Shown here one piece after another: positions 48,204 to 56,917 of a stretch of 64,000 nt of DNA (within the stretch, counting starts at the first letter, position 1; each line of letters begins with the position of its first letter). The stretch lies in NCBI RefSeq assembly GCF_040049275.1, contig NZ_JBDZDT010000007.1, forward strand, positions 310,001-374,000. The letters run 5' to 3'. The position numbers and the translations under genes are program-made. The stretch comes from Aquabacter sp040049275. Its GTDB lineage: Bacteria; Pseudomonadota; Alphaproteobacteria; Rhizobiales; Xanthobacteraceae. The notes beneath the pieces were generated by a model. It saw only the letters and a list, made by a program, of their open reading frames with translations. It did no database searches and was not told where the DNA came from.

Positions 48204-49049
48204 ATGGGAGCGAGCGCCGCGCACCCCCTAGTGGGGGATGCCGCCAGCGTCCGAGCGGTTGCGCTTACGGGTTTGCGCATCACCTTTGCGGGGCAGGGGC
48301 CGGACAGCTTCACCGCGGTCGAGGGGGTGGACCTGCACGTGGCCGACGGCGAGTTCGTGGCCATTGTCGGCCCCACGGGCTGCGGCAAGTCCACCTTGCT
48401 CAACGCCGCGGCGGGCCTCCTTATTCCTAGCGCCGGCAGCGTCACCATCTTCGGTGAGCCGCTCGTGGGACTGAACCGGCGGGCCGGATACCTGTTCCAG
48501 GCCGAGGCCCTGTTCCCCTGGAAGACCGCCATCGAGAATGTCGCCATCGGCCTTGAGGTCGCGGGCATCTCCACGGCCGAGGCGCAGGAGCGGGCGCGCG
48601 GCTGGCTCGGCCGCGTGGGCCTTGCGGCCTTTGCGGGGCGCTATCCCCACCAGCTTTCCGGCGGGCAGAGGAAGCGCGTGGGCCTTGCCCAGGTACTGAT
48701 CCGCGATCCCAAGATCCTGCTCATGGACGAGCCCTTCGGACCGCTCGACGCCCAGACGCGGCAGATCATGGGCAATCTGCTGCTCGATCTCTGGAACGCC
48801 GAGCGCAAGGCGGTGATGTTCGTGACCCACGATCTGGAAGAGGCCATCGCGCTGGCCGACCGCGTGGTGATCATGGGCGCGGGGCCGGCCTCGCGCATCA
48901 TCGGTGAGTGGCGCGTGAACCTGCCGCGCCCGCGCGACATCTCCGAGGTGCGCCTCGACCACGCCTTCCACGCGCTGCACCGGGAGATCTGGTCGAAGCT
49001 GCGGGACGAGGTGGTGAAGGGCTATCAGCAGGCGGAGGGCACGGCATGA
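48204..49049 (+). CDS. NitT/TauT-type ABC importer, ATPase
   Basis: ATPase of a three-gene importer, 281 residues from ATG 48204 (GGGAGGAGAG directly upstream). It has Walker A G-P-T-G-C-G-K-S-T, Q-loop F-Q-A-E-A-L-F-P, L-S-G-G-Q-R-K-R, L-M-D-E-P-F-G-P-L-D and V-T-H-D. The family moves nitrate, taurine, aliphatic sulfonates, cyanate, or pyrimidine and thiamine precursors. The permease gene overlaps by 4 bases. This is a standard-length ATPase, unlike the long one at 4790. Confidence 0.92.
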   Translation: MGASAAHPLVGDAASVRAVALTGLRITFAGQGPDSFTAVEGVDLHVADGEFVAIVGPTGCGKSTLLNAAAGLLIPSAGSVTIFGEPLVGLNRRAGYLFQAEALFPWKTAIENVAIGLEVAGISTAEAQERARGWLGRVGLAAFAGRYPHQLSGGQRKRVGLAQVLIRDPKILLMDEPFGPLDAQTRQIMGNLLLDLWNAERKAVMFVTHDLEEAIALADRVVIMGAGPASRIIGEWRVNLPRPRDISEVRLDHAFHALHREIWSKLRDEVVKGYQQAEGTA

Positions 49050-49858
49050 AGAAGCGCTTGAGGCTCCTCTTCCTCCAGGTGCTGGTGGCCGTGGTGCTCA
49101 TAGGCATCTGGCACTTCGGCTCCACCATCAAGGTCCCGGCGGGCGTCTTCACGCAGAAGGCGTTCTACCCGCTCGACCCCTTCTTCTTCTCGAATCCCAT
49201 CGCGGTGTTCGAGCGCACGTGGCGCGACTTTGCCACCGGGGTCATCTGGTATCACCTCGGCATCACGCTCCTGGAGACCGCGCTCGCCTTCATTATCGGC
49301 GCGGCGGGCGGGGTGCTCGTCGGCTTCTGGTTCGCGCGCCAACAGCTCGTGGCGGAGGTGTTCGACCCTTATGTGAAGATGACCAATGCGCTGCCCCGCG
49401 TGGTGCTGGCGCCCATCTTCGCGCTGTGGCTGGGCCTCGGCATCTGGTCGAAGGTGGCGCTGGGGGTGACGCTGGTCTTCTTCATCGTTTTCTTCAATGT
49501 CTATCAGGGCGTGAAGGAAGTGAGCCCCACCGTGCTCTCCAATGCCCGCATGCTGGGCATGAGCGAGCGCCAGCTCATGCGCCATGTCTACTGGCCCTCG
49601 GCGCTCTCCTGGATGTTCTCCTCCCTGCACACGGCAGTGGGCTTTGCCCTCGTAGGCGCGGTGGTGGGGGAATATCTCGGCTCGGCGGCGGGGCTCGGCT
49701 ATCGCATCCATCAGGCGGAGGGCGTGTTCGACACGACCGGCGTGTTTTCCGGCATGCTGGTCTTGGCCGTCTTCGTCATCATCATCGACACGGGCGTCAC
49801 CGCCATCGAGAACCGGCTCATGGTCTGGCGCCCGGCGCCGGCGGCGAGCCAGGCATGA
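49046..49858 (+). CDS. NitT/TauT-type ABC importer, permease
   Basis: Inner-membrane permease, 270 residues, about six helices. The cytoplasmic docking loop lies around N-A-R-M-L-G-M-S-E-R-Q-L-M-R-H-V-Y-W-P-S-A. ATG 49046 overlaps the ATPase stop (ATGA). It works with the flanking ATPase and binding protein. Confidence 0.92.
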   Translation: MKKRLRLLFLQVLVAVVLIGIWHFGSTIKVPAGVFTQKAFYPLDPFFFSNPIAVFERTWRDFATGVIWYHLGITLLETALAFIIGAAGGVLVGFWFARQQLVAEVFDPYVKMTNALPRVVLAPIFALWLGLGIWSKVALGVTLVFFIVFFNVYQGVKEVSPTVLSNARMLGMSERQLMRHVYWPSALSWMFSSLHTAVGFALVGAVVGEYLGSAAGLGYRIHQAEGVFDTTGVFSGMLVLAVFVIIIDTGVTAIENRLMVWRPAPAASQA

Positions 49859-49877
49859 TCATAAAAGGAGGAAACCC

Positions 49878-50900
49878 ATGAAGATGTTCGCAAAGGCGGC
49901 CATGCTCGCCGTCCTCGGCGCGCTCGCCGTGACCCCCGCACTGGCGCAGAAGGCGGAGAAGCCGAGCCTGACGCTGGGCGTCGGCGGCAAGCCGCTGCTC
50001 TATTATCTCCCCCTCACCATCGCCGAGCGGAACGGCTATTTCAAAGACGAAGGGCTCGACGTCACCATCAACGATTTCGGCGGCGGCGCGAAATCGCTCC
50101 AGGCGCTGATCGGCGGCTCCATCGACGTGGTGACGGGCGCCTACGAGCACACCATCCGCATGCAGGCCAAGGGCCAGGACATCGTCTCCACCATCGAGCT
50201 CGGCCGCTATCCCGGCATCGTCCTGGTGGTGAAGAAGGACAAGGAAGACAAGTATAAGTCCATCAAGGATTTGAAGGGCGCCAAGATCGGTGTCACCGCG
50301 CCGGGCTCCTCCACCAATTTCTTCGTCAACTTCCTCCTCGCAAAGAACGGCCTGAAGCCCGAGGACGTGTCCTTCGTGGGCGTCGGCGGCGGCGCCTCCG
50401 CCGTGGCGCAGATGAAGCGCGGGGAGATCGACGCCATGTCGAACCTCGACCCGGTCATCACCAAGCTGGAGAGCGACGGGGATGCGGTGGTGCTGGCCGA
50501 CAGCCGCACCGAGGCGGGCAACAACGCCATCTTCGGCGGCACCAACCCCGCCGCCGTGCTCTACATGAAGACCGACTTCGTGAAGGAAAACCCCATCACC
50601 ACCCAGAAGCTCACCAACGCCTTCTACAAGGCGCTGAAATGGCTTCAGACTGCGACCCCCGAGGACGTGGCGAAGGTGGTGCCGGAGGAATATCTCCTGG
50701 GCGACAAGGCGCTCTATATCGCTGCCGTAAAGGCATCCAAGCCGATCTATTCCATCACCGGCGTGATCCCCGAGAGCGGCATGAAGAACGCGTTGGGCAT
50801 GCTTGTGGAGTTCGACCCTGAGCTGAAGGGCGCGAAGATCGACCTTGCCAAGACCTTCGACGGCCGCTTCGTCGCGAAGTCGGCCGCAACCATCAAATAG
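49878..50900 (+). CDS. NitT/TauT-type ABC importer, periplasmic substrate-binding protein
   Basis: Exported binding protein, 340 residues: signal peptide 1-23 (A-L-A-Q), then the two-lobed NMT1/SsuA-like fold with Y-Y-L-P-L-T-I-A-E-R-N-G-Y-F-K-D-E-G-L-D-V, G-G-A-K-S-L-Q-A-L-I-G-G-S-I-D-V-V-T-G and V-T-A-P-G-S-S-T-N-F-F. AAAGGAGG lies before the start. The ligand cannot be assigned; E-H-T-I-R-M-Q in the first lobe is typical of the ABC sulfonate/nitrate/thiamine-precursor group. Its gene completes the operon that starts at 48204. Confidence 0.92.
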   Translation: MKMFAKAAMLAVLGALAVTPALAQKAEKPSLTLGVGGKPLLYYLPLTIAERNGYFKDEGLDVTINDFGGGAKSLQALIGGSIDVVTGAYEHTIRMQAKGQDIVSTIELGRYPGIVLVVKKDKEDKYKSIKDLKGAKIGVTAPGSSTNFFVNFLLAKNGLKPEDVSFVGVGGGASAVAQMKRGEIDAMSNLDPVITKLESDGDAVVLADSRTEAGNNAIFGGTNPAAVLYMKTDFVKENPITTQKLTNAFYKALKWLQTATPEDVAKVVPEEYLLGDKALYIAAVKASKPIYSITGVIPESGMKNALGMLVEFDPELKGAKIDLAKTFDGRFVAKSAATIK

Positions 50901-51177
50901 TTCCGCTCACGCCCTTGTTTGGGCGCGATTGGTTCTTATCTAGTTTCTCAACCCAGCCGACGTTGTGCGCCATGCGCACGCGGGAGACGGACGGATGTAC
51001 TCCGATCCCGCACCGGCGCCGACGGGACCTTCGCTTCAGAAGTTGAAGGTCCATGCTCCGGAAGGAGCAGGGGGAACCGGGAAGGCGAGGCGGCCGAAAG
51101 GTCTGTCCGCCCCGGTTCCAGGCTGGGGCTTTTCAACATCCAGTGCAGACAGAGCCTGCCCAATGCAGCAGAGAGCC
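50901..51177. other. Gap without a recognised gene
   Basis: Together with the repeat that follows, this makes a 450-base stretch between the binding-protein gene and the cinA-type gene. I see no convincing frame or terminator; short frames here are Pro/Gly/Arg-rich with no family look. Confidence 0.5.
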
Positions 51178-51272
51178 GTCATGGCCGGACTTGATCCGGC
51201 CATCCACATGGCTCCGCAGCGGCGGCTTTGACGGATGGCCGTGGATCCCCGGATCAGGTCCGGGGATGACGG
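51178..51272. repeat. Composite palindromic element, family A
   Basis: GTCATGGCCGGACTTGATCC with closing arm CGGCCATCCAC, then GTGGATCCCCGGATCAGGTC with closing arm CCGGGGATGACG. As in the other copies, two different stems in opposite orientation form one unit. Frames here read as the translated repeat and are not genes. Confidence 0.85.
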
Positions 51273-51350
51273 TTGTTCTGGGTGGTTGTCCTGGACAAGC
51301 GACGGCAAAACCGGCGTGCTGAGCCGGGGCACGGCGGCGCTACGCGGCAT

Positions 51351-51842
51351 TCACCCCGCCATCTCTTCCAGCATCTCCAGCGCCACCAGCACGGAGCGCT
51401 TGCGGATTTCGTCGCGTGGCAGATCCCCGAACCGCATCTCCCGGTGCCGCATCTCCCCGTCCTCGCGCGCCACGCCGAAATGCACCAGCCCGACGGGCTT
51501 CTCCACAGAGCCGCCGCCCGGGCCCGCGACTCCCGTGATGGACACCGCAAGGCCGGTCCCCGCCACTCGCAAGGCGCCTGCCGCCATGGCGCGCGCCGTC
51601 TCCTCGCTCACCGCGCCGAAGCGGGCGAGCGTCTCTTCCGGCACGCCCAGCATGGCCGTCTTGGCGGCGTTGGAATAGGTGACGAAGCCCCGGTCCACCA
51701 CGTCGGAGGAGCCGGGAATGGCGGTCAGCGCCCCCGCCACGAGGCCGCCGGTGCAGGATTCCGCCGTGGCGATGGTGAAGCCCGCCTCGCGGCAGGCATG
51801 CAGCACATGGCGGGCGCGCTCATAGACATCGGCATCGATCAT
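51351..51842 (-). CDS. pncC: CinA C-terminal-type nicotinamide-nucleotide amidohydrolase
   Basis: Deamidase that turns nicotinamide mononucleotide into nicotinate mononucleotide in pyridine-nucleotide recycling. Single-domain form, 163 residues, with the family motif A-E-S-C-T-G-G-L, V-T-Y-S-N-A-A-K and S-I-T-G-V-A-G-P-G-G-G. It lacks the N-terminal domain of full CinA. ATG 51842 overlaps the ispDF stop by 4 bases, the usual Rhizobiales pairing. Confidence 0.92.
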   Translation of the reverse strand: MIDADVYERARHVLHACREAGFTIATAESCTGGLVAGALTAIPGSSDVVDRGFVTYSNAAKTAMLGVPEETLARFGAVSEETARAMAAGALRVAGTGLAVSITGVAGPGGGSVEKPVGLVHFGVAREDGEMRHREMRFGDLPRDEIRKRSVLVALEMLEEMAG

Positions 51843-53017
51843 TGCGGGTCTTCCTCCGGCAGGCGCACCGTGGCGGAGGCCATAGCAGCGATGCCCTCGC
51901 GGCGCCCGGTGAAGCCGAGGCGTTCCGTCGTCGTGGCTTTCACGCTGATGCGGTCCAAGGGCATGCCGACGATCTCGGCGATGCGGGCGCGGATGGCATC
52001 GCGATGGGGGCCGACCTTCGGCGCCTCGCAGATCAGCGTCAGGTCGAGATGGGCGATGATTCCGCCGCGCGCCCGCACCCGCTCTGCCGCGAAGGCGAGG
52101 AAGCGGTCGGAGGTGGCGCCCTTCCATTGGGGATCGGAGGGCGGAAAGTGTGCGCCGATATCGCCGTCGCACAGGGCGCCGAGCACCGCGTCGGTGAGCG
52201 CATGGAGGCCCACATCGGCATCCGAATGCCCGTCCAGCCCGCGCTCGAAGGGAATGGCGATCCCGCCCAGCATCACATGGTCGCCCGGCCCGAAGGCATG
52301 GACGTCGAAGCCGGTGCCGGTGCGCACATCGTTCAGCGGCGGGCGCAAAGCGCGTTCGGCGCGGGCCATGTCGGCCGGATGGGTGAGTTTCAAATTGTCC
52401 GCCTCGCCTTCAAAGACCGCCACCTTGTGCCCCGCCCATTCCATGACCGCCGCATCGTCCGTGAGGCCCGCAGCGCCCGCCGCATGGGCCTTGGCGTGCG
52501 CCATGCGCAGCGGCCAATAGCGGAAGGCCTGCGGCGTCTGCACCGCCCGCAACCGCGCCCGCTCCGGTGTTTCCACCACCATTCCCGTCTCGTCCACCAG
52601 CTTGACCGTGTCGGTCACCGCCACGCCCGGCACGGCGGCGCCGTGCTCGGCGGCGGCGGCGATGGCGCGCGCCACCAATTCGGGGGAGGCGAAAGGCCGC
52701 GCCGCATCGTGCACGAGCACCAGATCCGGCGCGCGGCGCGCCAGCGCATCGAGGCCCGCCTTCACGGAGCCCTGCCGGTCCGCGCCGCCGGCAATGGGGG
52801 CGAGGAGCTTGGGCAGGCCGGCACCGGCCTGTGCGAACAGGTCCTTGTCGTCTGGATGGATCACCACCTGCACCGCGTCGATGCCAGGATGCTCCGCGAA
52901 CAGCCGCAGTGTGCGGCGCAGCACGCTTTCGCCACCGATCACGCGATATTGTTTCGGCACGGCGCCGCCGGTGCGGCTGCCGCGCCCCGCTGCCACCACG
53001 ATGACGGCACACTGCAT
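51839..53017 (-). CDS. ispDF: Bifunctional IspD/IspF of the MEP isoprenoid pathway
   Basis: Fused enzyme, 392 residues from ATG 53017. The N-terminal IspD domain (about 1-225; A-A-G-R-G-S-R and P-K-Q-Y, V-H-D-A-A-R-P) adds CMP to methylerythritol phosphate. The C-terminal IspF domain (about 232-392; G-T-G-F-D-V-H-A-F with zinc ligands, G-H-S-D-A-D-V, D-I-G-A-H-F-P and K-A-T-T-T-E) cyclises the later intermediate. The fusion is typical of alphaproteobacteria. Divergent from dusB. Confidence 0.96.
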   Translation of the reverse strand: MQCAVIVVAAGRGSRTGGAVPKQYRVIGGESVLRRTLRLFAEHPGIDAVQVVIHPDDKDLFAQAGAGLPKLLAPIAGGADRQGSVKAGLDALARRAPDLVLVHDAARPFASPELVARAIAAAAEHGAAVPGVAVTDTVKLVDETGMVVETPERARLRAVQTPQAFRYWPLRMAHAKAHAAGAAGLTDDAAVMEWAGHKVAVFEGEADNLKLTHPADMARAERALRPPLNDVRTGTGFDVHAFGPGDHVMLGGIAIPFERGLDGHSDADVGLHALTDAVLGALCDGDIGAHFPPSDPQWKGATSDRFLAFAAERVRARGGIIAHLDLTLICEAPKVGPHRDAIRARIAEIVGMPLDRISVKATTTERLGFTGRREGIAAMASATVRLPEEDPQ

Positions 53018-53232
53018 CGCTTCAGGTCCACCTTGCCATTTGCGCCCCCTTGAAGCCCGCCTGCGCTGGCGGAGCAAGGGGCGGCGGGGCCGCGGGAAAC
53101 CCGCTTATCCACCCCTGGGTATGGCAATAAGGCATTGCCGGAATGTCGCAATATCGGTGCGTCAGCGAAAACGACTAGGGATCGTTCAACGTGCCCTTGC
53201 GCGGGCATTCTGAATGTCTAGAATGTAGGCAA

Positions 53233-54288
53233 ATGACAGGTGGCCTAATTTCTGTGCAGGAACATTTCTTTCCTTTGCGTTCCCCGCCACGAATCGGCGG
53301 ACACACGCTGCCCAATCCGGTGCTGCTCGCCCCCATGGCGGGCATCACCGATGCGCCCGTGCGCCGGATGGCGGTGCGCTATGGCGCCGGATTGGTCATC
53401 TCCGAAATGGTGGCGAGCGAGGCCCTGCTGAGCGGCCACGCCGAGATGACCCTGCGCGCCGAGCGGCCCGGCGCCCCTCTGCATGCGGTCCAGCTCGCCG
53501 GCAACGAGCCGGGTCTGATGGCCGAGGCGGCGCGCTTTGCCGAAGCTGGAGGCGCCGACATCATTGACATCAATATGGGCTGCCCGGCCAAGCGCGTGAC
53601 CACGGGCGCCGCCGGTGCGGCCCTGCTGCGCGACCTGCCGCTGGCGACCCGCATCCTGGAGGCGGTGCGGGCGGCCGTGCGGCTTCCGGTCACGCTGAAG
53701 ACCCGGCTCGGCTGGGATGCCGGCGCGCCGGTGGCCCCCGAGCTCGCGGCGATCGCGGAGGCGGCCGGCATCAGCCTTATCACCGTGCACGGGCGGACCC
53801 GCTGCCAGTTCTATACCGGCGTGGCCGATTGGAGCGCCGTGCGGGCGGTGAAGGAGCGCGTGTCCATCCCCGTGGTGGTCAATGGCGACCTCACCGAGTG
53901 CGCCCACGCCGCTGCCATGCTGGACGCCTCCGGCGCGGACGCGGTGATGATCGGCCGGGGCGCGCAGGGGCGGCCCTGGTTCCCCGGACAGGTGGCACGC
54001 TTCGTCGCCACGGGCACGGTTCCTGCCGTGCCGGGGCCGCAGGAACAGCGGGACGTGCTGCTGGAAATGTATGAGGGCTGGCTGTCGCTGTACGGTGCCG
54101 CCCTCGGCATGCGGCAGGCCCGCAAGCATGTGGGCTGGGCGCTGGAGGCGGCAGCCGCCGCCACGGGGCGCAGCGAAGAGTGGGTGAAGGGATGGCGCGG
54201 GCGCCTTCTCACCCTGGAAGAGCCATCCAAGGTTCAGGCCGGCATCCGCGATGCATTCGACGATCTGAGCTGGAGGGCAGCGGCATGA
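53233..54288 (+). CDS. dusB: tRNA-dihydrouridine synthase B (NifR3)
   Basis: FMN enzyme reducing uridines in tRNA. 351 residues from ATG 53233 (GTG and upstream starts are possible). Motifs: L-A-P-M-A-G-I-T-D, N-M-G-C-P-A-K with catalytic Cys, H-G-R-T-R-x-Q-x-Y, V-N-G-D-L and I-G-R-G-A-Q-G-R-P-W. It is the first gene of the ntr operon in most alphaproteobacteria; ntrB overlaps it by 4 bases. Confidence 0.94.
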   Translation: MTGGLISVQEHFFPLRSPPRIGGHTLPNPVLLAPMAGITDAPVRRMAVRYGAGLVISEMVASEALLSGHAEMTLRAERPGAPLHAVQLAGNEPGLMAEAARFAEAGGADIIDINMGCPAKRVTTGAAGAALLRDLPLATRILEAVRAAVRLPVTLKTRLGWDAGAPVAPELAAIAEAAGISLITVHGRTRCQFYTGVADWSAVRAVKERVSIPVVVNGDLTECAHAAAMLDASGADAVMIGRGAQGRPWFPGQVARFVATGTVPAVPGPQEQRDVLLEMYEGWLSLYGAALGMRQARKHVGWALEAAAAATGRSEEWVKGWRGRLLTLEEPSKVQAGIRDAFDDLSWRAAA

Positions 54289-55409
54289 AGGCCGAAATCA
54301 AGCGCCGGCCCGAGCCGGAGGCGACCTTCACCCGGGCGATCCTCGACGCGGTGCCCCATCCCGTTGTGACCCTGTCCGAAACGGGACAGATCGTCGATGC
54401 GAACGTGGCGGCGGAAGCCTTCTTCGAGATGAGCCTGCCCATGCTGCGGCGGCGCGCCTTCTCGGAGTTCGTGCCGTTCGGCACGCCGTTGCTGGGGCTC
54501 ATCGACCAGGTGCGGGCGCGGGGCGCGGCGGTGAATGAATATCGCGTCGACCTCGGCACGCCGCGCAATGGCAGCGAGCGGGTGGTGGACATCCATGTGG
54601 CCCCGGTGGCCGAGCGTCACGGCCATGTGGTGGTGATGCTCCAGGAACGCACCATCGCCGACAAGATGGACCGCCAGCTCACCCATCGCGGCGCTGCCCG
54701 TTCCGTGAGCGCGCTCGCCTCCATGCTGGCGCACGAAATCAAGAATCCGCTCTCCGGCATCCGGGGGGCAGCGCAGCTTCTGGAACAGTCCGCGGGCGAT
54801 GAGGACCGGGCGCTCACCCGCCTCATCTGCGACGAGGCGGACCGCATCGTGAAGCTGGTGGACCGCATGGAGGTGTTCTCCGACGAGCGGCCCATCGAGC
54901 GCGAGCCGGTCAACATCCATGCCGTGCTGGAGCATGTGCGGACCCTCGCCGCGTCAGGCTTCGCGCGGCATGTGCGGTTCGTGGAGGAGTACGATCCCTC
55001 CCTGCCGCCGGTGTTCGCCAACCGGGATCAGCTGATCCAGGTCTTCCTCAATCTGGTGAAGAATGCGGCAGAAGCCATCGACGGCGATGATGGCGAGATC
55101 CAGCTCACCACCGCATTCCGGCCCGGCGTGCGGCTCACGGTGCCAGGCACGTCGAGCCGCGTTTCCCTGCCGTTGGAGTTCTGCGTGAAGGACAACGGCA
55201 AGGGGGTGCCCGAGGACCTTCTGCCTCACCTGTTCGATCCCTTCGTGACCACCAAGCCCACCGGAACTGGCCTCGGCCTTGCATTGGTGGCGAAGCTCAT
55301 AGGGGACCATGGCGGCATCGTCGAATGCGACAGCCAGCCCCGTCGAACCACCTTCCGGGTGCTCCTGCCCATGTATCGCGGCAAGCGCGCCGCAGCCGAG
55401 GACAACTGA
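54285..55409 (+). CDS. ntrB: Nitrogen regulation sensor kinase NtrB
   Basis: Cytosolic histidine kinase/phosphatase acting on NtrC under PII control. 374 residues: PAS domain (about 15-125), dimerisation and phosphotransfer helix with H150 (A-H-E-I-K-N-P-L-S-G-I-R-G-A-A-Q-L-L-E), and an ATPase domain with N-L-V-K-N-A-A-E-A, D-N-G-K-G-V-P and G-T-G-L-G-L-A-L-V. No membrane helix. The start overlaps dusB (ATGA), and ntrC follows after 7 bases. Confidence 0.96.
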   Translation: MKAEIKRRPEPEATFTRAILDAVPHPVVTLSETGQIVDANVAAEAFFEMSLPMLRRRAFSEFVPFGTPLLGLIDQVRARGAAVNEYRVDLGTPRNGSERVVDIHVAPVAERHGHVVVMLQERTIADKMDRQLTHRGAARSVSALASMLAHEIKNPLSGIRGAAQLLEQSAGDEDRALTRLICDEADRIVKLVDRMEVFSDERPIEREPVNIHAVLEHVRTLAASGFARHVRFVEEYDPSLPPVFANRDQLIQVFLNLVKNAAEAIDGDDGEIQLTTAFRPGVRLTVPGTSSRVSLPLEFCVKDNGKGVPEDLLPHLFDPFVTTKPTGTGLGLALVAKLIGDHGGIVECDSQPRRTTFRVLLPMYRGKRAAAEDN

Positions 55410-55416
55410 GGTATCC

Positions 55417-56859
<1,443 letters not shown>

Positions 56860-56917
56860 GCGGTTAGCCCACAGTTGCGATTGTAGTTTTTACGACGCGG
56901 CGCATAATTTAGGTGAT

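Noticed and set aside
51036..51350. Possible small gene on the minus strand next to the cinA-type gene
   Set aside because: The product reads as a translated intergenic repeat (D-L-I-R-G-S and A-G-S-S-P-A-M-T strings).
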